A stretch of DNA of 64,000 nucleotides from Cristatella mucedo (lineage: Eukaryota > Bryozoa > Phylactolaemata > Cristatellidae). The notes below the pieces were generated by a model, which saw nothing but the letters and a program-made list of their open reading frames with translations, was not told where the DNA came from and searched no databases. A program made the position numbers and the translations under genes. The stretch covers positions 17,213,001 to 17,277,000 of the forward strand of contig WPIO01000001.1 of the NCBI GenBank assembly GCA_009760855.2, given 5' to 3'. This document shows positions 33,816 through 46,500 of this stretch, in pieces. Positions within the stretch are counted from its first letter, which is position 1, and each line of letters begins with the position of its first letter.

Positions 33816-36524
33816 CTTCGTGCTTTTTTCTTACTGAGAGTAGCGCGACAATTCAAACAAAACCGCAAGTTTCCGAGCGGCGACTTCACAGCGAGATGGC
33901 TGCTCAATCGAGAGGAGTCTAGTTGAGAACATATGGAGCGAAATGCGTTCGGATTAGCGATGTGCACGCCCACCCAGAATACAACTGCACAACGCCTGGC
34001 GACACAGATGCCACGGAGCCAACTGTCTAGCAACTTCTGAGCCGAGAAAAGCTGTCCAGTTCTGCTGCAATTAGCAGCTCACTAGTTGCACAGCCCTCTT
34101 CCTAGCTCGGCGATTGTGCCTTTATCCGAAGCGAATAGTACCAAAGGACACCGGGTTTTGGCACAGTGCCATTCTTGAGCGATCGGCTGGCAGTTGGAGC
34201 TGGTTTGCCCAATGCTTAACCGACGGTGAGCGAAGAGTACAGGCTAGAGAGGATTTAGATGGAAGCCACGATGCCCAAAACACTATACCCGTGTCGCTGG
34301 TGCCACAATTTAAGCTGCGACATCTACCGTCTCTCTGGCGGAGTGCAATACTAAATCAGGCAAAACATGGTGTACTCTGGTTAATAACAGTCCACTCGCT
34401 CCTTTGAGGCCTGGGTATGCCAAGAAAGTAGGTCTGACTCAAGCATCGCTATTAAATACCGATGAACAGTCTTTCATCGCACAGTAAGGTGGGCTGCCAT
34501 CAGATCAGTTCTCGGAAGATTTGACCGCAAAGCAAGCTGCATCAGCGAGTCATCAAGCAGATGCTGCACTTCAAAGTTTTCTATTGCTCAAGCGAAGTGC
34601 TTTCGATGCACCTAAGGTAGACAGCAGTCTCCAAAGCACAACAAAGAAAACACGAGTCGGGTCATGGTGGCCAAGAAAGTGATTAGGGTAGAAGTACCGG
34701 CAGACCAGACCAAGACTGAAAGGTGCCGGCAGCAGGAGAGAATATATGTCATTGCACATCCAGTTCCACAGTCTAGTACTTTCATAGCAAAAGCCTCTTG
34801 TCACCAACACACGCTACCGAGTGGGGAACAAGGGACTAATGCTAATGCTAATGCCCTGGGAGGAGGCCGGAGCGGCTGAAGCATTTCAGCAGCTAGGTCT
34901 GGAGGACCAGCAGGCCTAGCATACTAACTAACAGAAGAACTGATCATAGACGTCTCTCCTAATCAGTCGGGCGCCACTGAAGCTTCTCTAACAAAGAGCA
35001 CAGTGACAGAATTGTTCGGATTTACAGACCAACCTAGCTAACCTAGCGGCTGCATTCTGAATCAACCTTTGAGGCTTAATGGCTTTTTCGATAGCCTTAC
35101 CAATGTAAAATTACAGCATTCTATCCTAGATTAGGGAAACCGTGGAGTTATTTAGCCATCACTGTACATAGCCCCTATTCCAGGACAGGACTGAACATGA
35201 AGTCAGGCTGTGACCATCGACTTCTGACTAAATAGCAGTGCCATTTTAATGATGAAGACCGGAACTTGGGCTCGCATCCATACGCGAGACCTGCTTAAAT
35301 CATCAAACAGTCTCAGCACATTGTATGTGCCATTCTCTCAGAACCGAGCCACGGGTCAGTATCCTAGAACAAGAGCCTGACCGGTAGCTGGCTCGACTTC
35401 GAACCCAGGTAGCTATCCGACTTGACAGAAGATCAAACTTGTCAAGTGCTTTCCCAAATCACATGCACTGACACAATTCGCGAAAAAATCAGATGCAAGT
35501 CAGTCGACCCTCATAGGTGCTTCCATCACCGAGTTTGTCGTACAACAAACTTACTATAAATTAAAACAGCAGCATCGTAAGTGGCTTGATTTTCGAGAGG
35601 TAAATTTGCTATAAGGTAATCAAGATATCACATGTAATTCCTGATCTAATTAATCCAGAGACAAAGCAGGCAGTTGTAGGTGTCTTTGAGTTTAAAAGCT
35701 CGGCCTGCCAACCTTTAGCCTGGTTTAGGCGGTGAATCTTGCTTCCTACCTATTCGAGTCTTCGGTGTATACGTCACCAAAACCGTAGGGGCTGTCCAGA
35801 CTTCGGGAAGAGTTGTCAAAGACTCAGCAGCCAAACCAGGCTCTACTTTTTCAGCCAAGACTTAGCAAGTGACCAATCATAGATGCCGTTCAGGCAGTGT
35901 CTACTGCGTTGCTTAGCAAGAAATGGCTGACGACTTTACCAGCGAATTCCTCAATGCATTCACTGAGTTCGGAGTTTAATAACCAGATTTTGAAGCCGCG
36001 AGTGCTAAAAGCTACATATAGCACACAGGTCGCATGCTACGGGTAATTGCGTTAGCGAAGCCTGGCCGTAGAGAAATGCTTTTGCTATACCATGAACGCT
36101 CAGTGGGCGGAGAAGTACGAAGCCAGACTTGAAGCAAGACTGCGGTATAGACCTCCTTAAAACCAGAAGACCATAGTAAGGGTCGAGTAGGTAAGACTCA
36201 AAACTCGCCGTCCAAACCATAGATTCGGATGGTACCCGGTTAGTGAACCGGCAGATTCCAGGTTGTATCACTAACAAAAATAAGTGTGCCGCATGTTTGA
36301 AACGAAAAACTGCTTTCGCACTTTGCGCTTGCTCTTTTGTCGTTACTAATATGTTCATGGTTCTTACATTTTGCAATTAAATTAACCTCAAGCTAGTGGT
36401 TCAACCAAACAGTAATGGAGACTCGGAAGTTGGCATTTTGTTATGGTTCTACACAACTCAAGTGTAAACCAGTCTGCAAAACGGACGTCTTATGGCTGAA
36501 CCACTTTGGTTACGACGACCATCA

Positions 36525-36525
<1 letters not shown>

Positions 36526-36579
<54 letters not shown>
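36526..36579. repeat. (TA)n tract
   Basis: 27 uninterrupted TA units immediately 3' (on the minus strand) of a SINE-A copy, so possibly grown from its AT-rich tail. Confidence 0.95.
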
Positions 36580-36580
<1 letters not shown>

Positions 36581-36696
36581 CACTAAGTGAACCTAACCTC
36601 TAGCCAGGCGATTTACAATATACAACCACGGGGCTCGAGCCCACAACCTTGGTAGTGAAAAGCGAGAGCCTTACCACCTGGGCCAAATCAGGCCGG
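36580..36696 (-). repeat. SINE-A copy
   Basis: Minus strand: head TTGGCCCAGGTGGTAAGGCT, B-box-like GGGCTCGAGCCC, then a tail in the form GTAAATCGCCTGGCTAGAGG. The AT end has become the neighbouring (TA)n tract. Confidence 0.75.
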
Positions 36697-37369
36697 CATT
36701 CACATTCAAACGGTGACAGCACTAAGAGCACGTCCTAAAACACAACCGAGACTGTCCACTTGTTGGTATCATTTTGGCAATGGGGCAAGGGGCTTGCTGT
36801 TCGGGCAGGCTCGTGCATGCTATCACCAAGAAAAGAGAAGCAGTTTCAAGGATAGCTCAGGTCATGTAGTGTAAATGATAACGATATAAACTAGCTACTA
36901 AGAACTAGCCGATCGAGCTGGTTAGTATCACTCCCAAAAAGTTCACTATTGAAACTTTTGATTGTGGGGAAAAATACTACAACAATATCCCTAACGCAAA
37001 GCTGCTTTTCGAGAGAGGAGCTTGGGGCGTAGGGGGAGTGCCGAACCGGTTATGCCTAAATTGAGAGCATACTCAGCAGTATAAAATATATTATAGTTCT
37101 TAAACTCGTTAGCAAAACACAAGAGACCGTGCAAAGTCTCTGGCGTGTGGGCGCTAAGCATTGTGCTGGCCCACGAGCATCACTCTGACTGTGCTGAGCT
37201 GACAACAGCCTGGAAGTTGCCTCCGATGTCGCCCTGCGTGGTGCTTTCTCGTCGCGAAGAAAAAAAGTAGTTGCCATGACTTGAAGATCACTAACTCATT
37301 CGGTGTCAATGCTTGGCATTACTGAGCACGTCTCAGCAGTGCAGTGACGAGCATAGACTCCTTGGGCAT

Positions 37370-37512
37370 TCAGTTGGTCTTTTTGCCATTAACAGCCATC
37401 CCATAGTTTGAGCTTCTCTCTGCCTCGGTCAAGGCAATCATATGTCTGGCTAAAAGTATTCCTACAAGACAATACACTGATACGCTTGCGGCCATCACAG
37501 ACGGAAGACCAG
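37370..37512 (-). CDS. AGPAT3/4-like gene exon 8 (C-terminus)
   Basis: Two bases complete an Ala codon, then 46 residues from [20 protein letters not shown] to the end VNGKKTN and TGA at 37370-37372. The hydrophobic stretch is the last membrane helix, and [14 protein letters not shown] matches the conserved family C-terminus. The acceptor is a CAGCAG tandem: the exon may begin at 37512 or at 37515, differing by one Ala codon. Confidence 0.92.
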
Positions 37513-40500
37513 CTGCTGCCTGCTTGGTGCTATGTGGCCTGCCGAGAATCGGCCAGGTAAGGCGACAGCAAGGCTGGTAAGGTAGAGGCCATGCAAGGCT
37601 AGTCATGTGGAGGCCAGGCAAGGCTGGTCACGCCTCTGAGCCAGTGCTTGCCAGAGCTTCTTGGAGGTTACTTCTATTGAAAAATAACTTCGGCTCACGG
37701 ACGGGGAATTTTTCAACTCACGTCGACAGGATCCGTTGCACTACACTCTTCCGTGTATCCCCCTCATCAATAGCTGCTACCAGCTTAACCAGTACAAAAT
37801 AATCAGAACATCCGTGTCTCGACGGCCTCTTCTGGGCCAAGTTTAGCATTTTATGAATTTGGCTTCGTTTACTCGTCGGACTAGACACGGCACACTAGAG
37901 CAAAAGCAGTGCCAAATCAATTACTTTCATTCTACAAGCGATTACAGTACACAGCCAGCCCGCTGCTGAAGAAGCCCTGTGAGTTTTTATTTGATGGCCA
38001 TTAACCAGAAAGATACATGATGCTACCAAGAGGTCGGCAACTCACACGGGCTGCTCAGAAAAAGCAAATAAGTACGGACCAAATAGCAGTTGGTATGCAG
38101 CAAAAATCTGGAACTCGCTTTCGGCTTCTGTCACCGCCATGATGACATTTAATCATTCAAGAGTCTGCTAAGCACACGCCAGTTCTGCTTAACTTTCAAG
38201 GCTCTCCAGTCAACTTTATCTTCTTTGTTTCTTTGTGCTTACCTGCATGATTCACCAAACGCTACTAAACCCAGCATCTACTACACAGTGGCTTTGATTG
38301 CACGACTTCAAATGATTTCATGCATGTCATTGTCGCCTGTTGGATGCTACATTTGTAGCGATTTGTAAACGTGCTTGGACAGAGATTTGGTTCTCTCAGG
38401 GTGCTATACAAACGATTATTTTTATTATTATTGGAAGCTTTGTGAGTAGCCACTGAAGGCTAAGTGAATTCCTGTTGTGACAGTCCGGTAGCATCAATCA
38501 CATCGCATTATCTACATCAGGCTAGAGCTGAAGCCAAATATCCTGCTTCTTGTCCGTGTAGTGGCTTAAGCCAACAGCTATGCTAAGCTTTGTCGTGTGA
38601 CCCGTGACCACGTACATAACCGAGTGGCTTCATACCCTTGTGCATGCTCTTCTGACGATCGAACCAAACAAAAATTTGGAATTAAGACCATGCAAAACTT
38701 GCGATCCACATTTAAAAGAAATTTAAAAAGCCCCTATTTATGACAACATTTAGTGGGTCCCTGTGATTTGTCCTTTATGTGTTATGCGTGCTGACACTGC
38801 AGGCTGCCACTAACCACACTTGCATGTTGACCCTGTGCATGTCACCACTAACCATGTTGTTTATGCTGTTTATCAAGCATGATACAACTCACCAGTCGAT
38901 CCGTGTTTCCTTTAGAGCAAATGTAAAGCACCTAGAAAGAGATTGAGTTCTCTGAGGGCGCTTTATCAAGTGTATTATTACTATTATTATTATTACTATC
39001 ATCCAATAAACAGCACCAGCAGCAGCTTTCCTCCGAGGTCCAATCTGTGACTCAACAATGTCCTCCTATTTATGATTGAATCGCACGAATGCAGTGCGAT
39101 CTGTTTTGTTTCCCAACTGTCAAAGTAGTTAGCTAGTTTTTTTTATTTTCGAATCGTAGGTGATCTATAGAAATCCCAATCAAAGAAGCCGACCGTCCGA
39201 TACCCAGCCTCAAAAGCATTGCCGACGTAACTGCTTAAGCTTGCTGCACTTCGGAGCGCTTAAGTGACACTAGCTCCCTATCTTCTGTATGTCTCCACCA
39301 CGACCCGGCCTTTGTAAGGGGGTGGAACGTATCTGCTTCAAAAGCCAACCAAGTTTTCATTTTTTTTAAGTGAAAGAGCAGATTTAACACCAGGTTCCTT
39401 ATAACGAGGCCAGAGTCGGAGTATATATTATTTTAAAAAATGGTCCTTAGGAAAACCTTTTTTGTGAGTTTATAAGAGAATCGAACGCCTCAACTGCCCT
39501 GTAGAGCAGTTTGAGTGATTCACACTCGAATTAAACGATCCACCGAACTCAGTAACATACACGAAGACATGCTTCGGCTTTTTTAAATAGAAGTCGCTTA
39601 GTGAAAAATAACCGTTTTCTTTGGACGTTCCGAACAGCCAGAACCTAGCCACAAGATGGTCGACGATGCAATCAAGGTTTGCTGTCCTAAGAGTCGGCCT
39701 ACTGCAAGAGCCTGCCTGTGGGCCACAGCTCGGCTTGGGCAATAAGCAAGAAGCTACCGTCCTGGGTTAGCAAGTTATAAGCTAGTATGAAAACCGTAGT
39801 GCGCCTACACTTGAGACATAGAACTAACAGGACATAACGAAAACCGATGCCTACTGTCAAAACACCAAGCATCCCATGCTCATTAGCATAGAAAAAACAA
39901 ATAAACACGATTTGTGTAGTAGATATGCTACAGCTCAGTCATCCGGCACTGGTCGCCTGACCCAGGTCCGTGCCGAGCCTCACACGACTGAGCAAACCAG
40001 GCCTCTCCAAAAGCATAAGATCGACAGCATAGGCTCACTATTGATTGCAATTTTAGAGGAACCAGCCATAGATGAGTGGCTATAAGGTTGATATTCATGC
40101 TGCCACGGCATTGGCCTTGGATGGCAGACCAGCGGTTAACGTGCAGGCTCCTCAACATCCAGGTGGTTAGTTCCAGTCTGGAAGCAGGCAATCCTTTGTT
40201 GTCTGCTGCAAGTGGCATGACAGTCACTAAAGCTCTTCTACAGCTAAGCAGATGGGGCAATCGAATCAGCCAACCGTGACGAGGAGACTCGTCATGATCC
40301 GGCTTCCTTTACAGAACAGTCAGGAGGCAGCTATCCATGACTTTCAGCAGCTAGCATGCCACAACGTTTTCAGGATTCCTACGAGAGGAAATAGGGTAAA
40401 TCCTGTTACATTTCCTCCAAGAATGAGCCAGCCAAGAAGACAGGGTCCCATCCGGTGAATCAGCAAGCATACAAGATCCAGAAAGCTTTTTCGATGGGTC

Positions 40501-43500
40501 CGATATTTCTCTACAAATAAGACGTCTAGCTACACTGACGAACAAATGAATATAATGTAATGCCAAGTCTGTAACTCCACAATGCCGCAAAGACTAAATT
40601 GGTGTTACGGAGGAGAGTTTTCAATAGCTCCCTAAAAGCCTAATCAGCTTTCGGTGAGCACACGGTAACCAACAGAATTCGTGGATCACGGTAATTCCGA
40701 ACCTGAATCTCTGTTTAAAGCAGTTCATTATTTTTAAAGCTTGCTTGACCTTGAATTTACCTCACTATCAGGAGTCAACTTGTGGTCAACTTTGGTTGGA
40801 CCACCAAATTTTCCTAGCTGGATTGATTACAGGCGTACAGTTTCAAGTTCTCCAATCAGTTCATTTTTCTAAGCAAATGTTTCACGAAAATCGCGCAAAA
40901 AAGTCTACTTCCCCTTCACTCCCGAAAAGTGGTGCCATGGTGCATTAGGGGTAGCTAGTAGGAAATAGACCCACAGCAAGGCACACAGGGAAGAGAAAGG
41001 AAATGGAGGACGCAACAGTTGCAACCCAGGCTCGATTCATGCCACCGAAGCAGCTTATGCTGCCATTCTCTGGGACTCACCTGCAGTCGTGACGATCACG
41101 AGCGTGGCCAGGTGGAACAGCGATCCGTACAGCACGATGTGAGCCATCCAGGCACCGAGCGGCAGCAAGCTGAGCACGGCGCTCACGACCCACGCTGCCA
41201 GGTCCGTGCGGCGTCGCTGCAGCCGCAGCCGCTGCTGCCCGCCGAAATGGCCGTCACGAACGAACTCATCGAAGCCGGCATCCTACAAGAAGCCGAGCAG
41301 TGAACAATCGTTACTTAGCACGACAAGCACGGGCGCCGACTGAGAGATGGCAACAGCGCAACGGTAGGGGCCGCTGCATGCAGGCGCTCAGGCCTCTGCA
41401 GACTTCCTACAAATCACGACTTTAATAATAATAATAATAATGCACTTGATAAAGCGCCCTCAGAGAACTCAATCTCTCTCTAGGCGCTTTACATTTGCTG
41501 CGGAGACTTTCTCCTTTACATACGAGTTCGGCCCTTTTATAATGTTCACTCCCCTCCACTGGATGCTGGCGCCATGCTGGATGACAAGAGCACTTCTTTG
41601 AACATATCACCAGCTATTCGAAGCTAGTGCCTGAGGCAATCTAAGGGCATCGACAGAATCTCAAAGATATCAGCGGCAAAACTAAGACTGCCTTCCACGC
41701 TAGGCAGTACCGATCAAGAAGTCACAAGCGCTGTAAAAACCTAGCAAGCAAAATCTGAAAAAATCAGTAGACACCCCAGTGTTCAGTCTGCTCCCAAGGT
41801 GAGTCTGGATATGATCAGCAAGCTGTCACTTGATAGGCGACACGAGACAGCTGCAAGGTCGCAAATGACAACATCGGACAAGCCCGGGTAAGCTCAAAGA
41901 CTATCCTGCTCATGGGCATGAGCTGACCCTTCTTTCGAAGCATGCCCTCTGTGAAGTGAATCTCTTTCTAGGCACTTTAAAAAAAGACTAGCTGATTTAA
42001 CAGCCTCTTTTTGTATAGCGACAGAAGAGCATTTACGGCTATCACCACAGCTTGCAGCAGTGATAAATGGATCGCCCACCGCAGGATTCGAACCCACGAC
42101 CTCGGGGCCGAGGTCGTGAAAAGCAACCGCCTTACCCAGTGGGCCATTACGGCTCACCTAACTTTACAGATGCTGTATAGAAGGTATTACGAAATGATGG
42201 AGGGCAACATCTGCAGGCAGCAGGCATAGCTTAAGCAAGTACATGCACACGAAGAAAAAACTCACGAGGATGAAAATTTTAAGTTAGCCCTGTGACGACA
42301 ACGGCACCGGTGATATAGAGGCAGTGATGACATTCAGACGTGCAACATATGTGTGCAGTTAATAACGTCGTCAGAAAATGCTTGTTTTAACAGATTCGAT
42401 CAAAAATGGCCGCGCTTATAAACAGCTGGAGCTGCACCAGCAAAGCCTATTAGATATGAATCCACGAGGAACAAGTCAGGGAAGGTTTGAAATACGAGTC
42501 CAAGTCAACGAGCGCTAGACTCGAGCACCGAGCGGAGGCACGAACAAAAAAGTCAGATCGCAAGCATCGCTTTTGTGGAATGATTCACTGCAGTAGCTTC
42601 CTGGCATCCTACATATGACATACATTGGACATTTAAAACGAATTAGCGATTCCTCTGTGATAGACCTCTGCTTTAAAGGAGAGATTTTCACTGTGCATTC
42701 TAGCGACTCTGATAAAAAAATTCTACTTAACTTCTATCCTTACACGTTTCAAGCAGCTTCGAGCTTTACCAGCTATGCATTAGCTTGCAAAGCTGCAACC
42801 AAGTGGCTTTTTTCTTTGATTGCGTTTGAGCCTGCTGATCCAATAGATTGGTCCCTTGCTAAAAGGTCTTTAAGCCTTCAGGGTCGGCCAAGGAATCAGT
42901 TCTACCACAGACCGATGGCTTCACTCGCAGCCTGCTCTATCAGCCAAGCGATTAGCTGCACCTTCGGCTTGATTGCTAACCCTTCTCAGCGAACGCTCCG
43001 ATTCAGCCAACTCTGGCAATAGAGCTATCTCCTATGATTCTCAGCTGGTAGATTGACTAGACTCCGGCTACCATTTGTAGCTACTTTGCTCTTTCCTAGA
43101 CACGTTTCTTACGACTGGTCTGCTTTTGGATTTTCTTTGAAAAACAGGTAGTGTGTTAACAGCCCTGGTTTAATGGTTTTATTTAGCCACTATTAGGATA
43201 CACACAGCAGTCTATACGTATACAATGCACACATGGCACGTATGCCGGCTTACATTATACATGCTAAACTGTATGCATAAAGTTTCTACATAAATGCACA
43301 TATAAATATACATATGTAATAACAATAATAATGCACTTGATATAGCGACCCCGGATAACTCCATCTCTTTCTAGGCGCTTTACATTTGCTGCAAAGGGAA
43401 ACGCGATTGAATAGTGAGTAATATCATGCTTGATAAACAACATGTATAACATGGTTAGGGGTGACATGCACAGGGTCAGCATGTAAATGTGGTTATTGGC

Positions 43501-46500
43501 AGCATGCACAGTGTCAGCACGCATAAGCACATCAAGGACGAATCACAGGGACCCACTAAAAGCTGTCTAAATAGGTGTGTTTTTAAGTTCTTTTAGATAC
43601 GGTCAAGTCTGGAGGTGTTCTAACGAAAGTCGGAAAGGAGTTCCAGGCTTTGGGACCATACGAACTACATGCACGGTCTCCAAATGGTTTGAGGTTTGTA
43701 CAAGGTATTGGTAAACTGTTGGATTCCGAAAAGCAGGTGGTACGATGCTTGGCCTGGTGGGGGAGGAGATCTGAGAGAAAGACTGGAGCCAGAGAATGAA
43801 GTGACCTAAAAGTGAGCGACAAAACCTTGAAGTCAATCCGTTGCTTGACTGGTAGCCAGTGCAGGTCGGCGAGAAGTGGTGCGATGTGGCAACTTCGACA
43901 GACAAGTCTAGCTGCAGAGTTTTGCACCAGCTGTAATCGCCTGATTGCACATGCCGGTGGGCCAGCAAGCAGTGAGTTACATAAGTCGAGATGGGATGTC
44001 ACAAATGCATGGACCATCTTAGACGTGGTATCCTTACCTAAACAAGCCCAAATTTTAGCAATGCTATGTAGCTGAAAGTAGGCAGACTTGATTGTGGAGC
44101 TGATGTGTTCGTCTAACGAGAGGTCACTTTGGAACATGACACCTAGATTTCGAGCTGATTCAACGGGAGATATATTTTGAGCGTCAGCCTTTTTAATTTG
44201 TGAAGCACACTGGGTTTGCCCATAACTAGTAAGTTAGTTTTATCATCGTTTAGTTTTAGAACATTTGCTGCCATCCATGTGCGGATGTCATCAATATATT
44301 CTGCAAGTGAGTTGAGAGAATTCGAGGTGCTCGAAGGCTGGGAGGGATCAAATCAAAGGTACAACTGGGTGTCATTTGCATAGAAGTGAAAGCCTAGATT
44401 GTGCATGGCAATCACATCAGTAAGAGGGAGAGTATAAACCGTGAAAAGAACCGGACCTAGCACGGAGCCCTGAGGTACCCCATATTTCAGAGGTACGTCG
44501 GATGATCTTTGTCCATTCATGTCCAATACTCTGGAGTCTCCCACTGAGATAGGACCTGATCCATTGCAGAGCTGTGCCAGTGATGCCCAGGCGAGATGAG
44601 AGGTGCTCTAGAAGAACTTTGTGATTGATAGCATCAAAAGCTGCCGAAAGATCGAGCAAAACAAGCAGAGACACTCTACCTATGTCTGCATTCCTAAGTA
44701 GGTTGTTGTACTCTAAAGCAATGCTGACTTTGTGGAGCGATTAGCTCTAAAGCCAGACAGGAACTTACTAGCAAGGTTTGAAGTTTCAATATGAGTTTAG
44801 CTGGTCTGCCACGACCCGCTCCAGTGTCTTTGGTAGGAATGGTAGAAGCGAGACTGGGCGGTATACATTCATTCATATACATTCATTTATATTTATATAT
44901 ACATCCAAACTCAGTATATGTACATGCATAGAGCACTAATAATACACTCTCAGGGCAGATTGTATTCAGGCACCCCGAAGATGGTTAGTTCCAATAAGTT
45001 TTTGTAGGCTGAGGTTAAAAATGCACCTTGCACTGTGTAGTAGGAACAGGGAATACTTATGAAGCAAGAAAAGGTGAACCAGCAATCGCAACCTCCATAA
45101 CGATTAAGCCTAGAGAATAAGCTTGCTTAGCACTGAACACGACTTGAGATGCAGAATCCGACACCACTGGGGATATTCTGGTTCAATAATTAAACTGCAC
45201 TGTAAGCACAACAGCTCTTGGGCGACGTGCAGTCGATGCTGGTTTAGATTTGAGGCTGCCATCTTCTTGAAGCTACCAGAAGCATGATCAGAGTCTCACT
45301 TTAGGTATTCATGGCCTAACCATGGCAATATTTAGGACTTGTTAGGGCTCTACAATTCAGGAAAGGATCTATTTTCGAATTCTTTATTAAGAGAACTGAA
45401 TAGCATTTTATCGTGAGCCCATAGGGTGTTTGACATCTTAGTACAAGCGAGGTAAGCAGTAAAATATCGGAAGGATCATACCAAGATACACACAAAGCCA
45501 AGATACACAAAAGCCAACTGCCAGGCTCAAATAGAATCAAATGTTGCTGATAGAGCATGTGGTGTTGTAAGAAACTAAAGTCGATGCTCTTATTTGCAGC
45601 ATGCTTCTCCAGCATGCAGATTTAAGTAATTACATCATAAGTTATCTATTAATTATAATACAACATTTGAATAGCAACGTAAGAGAACTATATTTCTTTC
45701 TAGGCATTTCACACATGCTATAAAACTAGCATGCTAATGGTTAGCAAAAAGTGCATAATGCAAGCATACGTAGCCATATAAAGGACAACTCACACGGACT
45801 CAGAAAAAATGCTGCTGTGACCGGCTGGTTAATTTTAGCTTCTTCTCGGATGTCCCAAGTCGGGGGAGGGGGTGCATAGCAATTCCAGGCTAAAGATGCA
45901 CTGGAACTGTAGGCACGTCACTGAAATATTGAGAATGGTTGGAGACATAGCTTAATGACTCGAAGTCAGAGGAGCAGCCGGTTAGAGCAGATGCCTGCTA
46001 GTATTTCGTAAAGATAAACCCAATCAGAAGGGTAAAGAAGCCTAAAAGTGAGTGACAGCGCCTCTTCGGTCCATGTGCTGCTCGATGGCAAGCCATTGTG
46101 TACCGGCAATCGGTGGCATACTGCTGCAGTAGTGACGTTAGCGATAGGCAAGCCAAGCTGATGGGCTTTGCACCACGGAAAATCATCTGACAACTAGCTT
46201 TGCTAGATATCCACAAATCTAGTCGAACCCGAATGCTAGCTAAAACCGATAGACACGAGTGCCTTTTTCGAGCAAGAAGTTAATGCCAGAGAAGCATCGG
46301 GGAGAAACTTGAATCAGACTAAAAAGATGCAGATCCTAATAGGTTTATTGTAACTGGTTTAATTAATTCATAATATATTTCATTAGATCACAAAGTAGGT
46401 TGAGATATGAGTAACAGTTTAAGAAAGCTCTTCAGTTTAGTAATGTATCCAAAAAAACGCAGTTGTCCTATTTTATTCCTAACGGGGGGGCGGGTGGTGG

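Larger units (their letters stand above)
33816..37369. other. Intergenic region between convergent genes
   Basis: It holds the end of gene 1 and, on the opposite strand, the unmarked 3' untranslated region of gene 2. I could not place a canonical polyadenylation signal for gene 2. A (TA)n tract and a SINE-A copy lie at 36526-36696. No other coding sequence recognised. Confidence 0.6.
37513..41080 (-). other. Intron 7 of AGPAT3/4-like gene
   Basis: GT-AG intron of 3568 bases with LINE tails at 38090-38435 and 38690-39000 (opposite strand to the gene) and a decayed SINE-B at 40105-40250. No extra exon is needed. Confidence 0.75.

Noticed and set aside
41988-42156. Possible tRNA gene
   Set aside because: The B box is good, but there is no intact cloverleaf or anticodon arm, and the same unit recurs with a SINE body and tail at many sites.
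42615-43022. 135-codon + strand open frame inside AGPAT intron 6
   Set aside because: No recognised domain, no supporting splice or promoter signal; kept as unassigned rather than called a gene.
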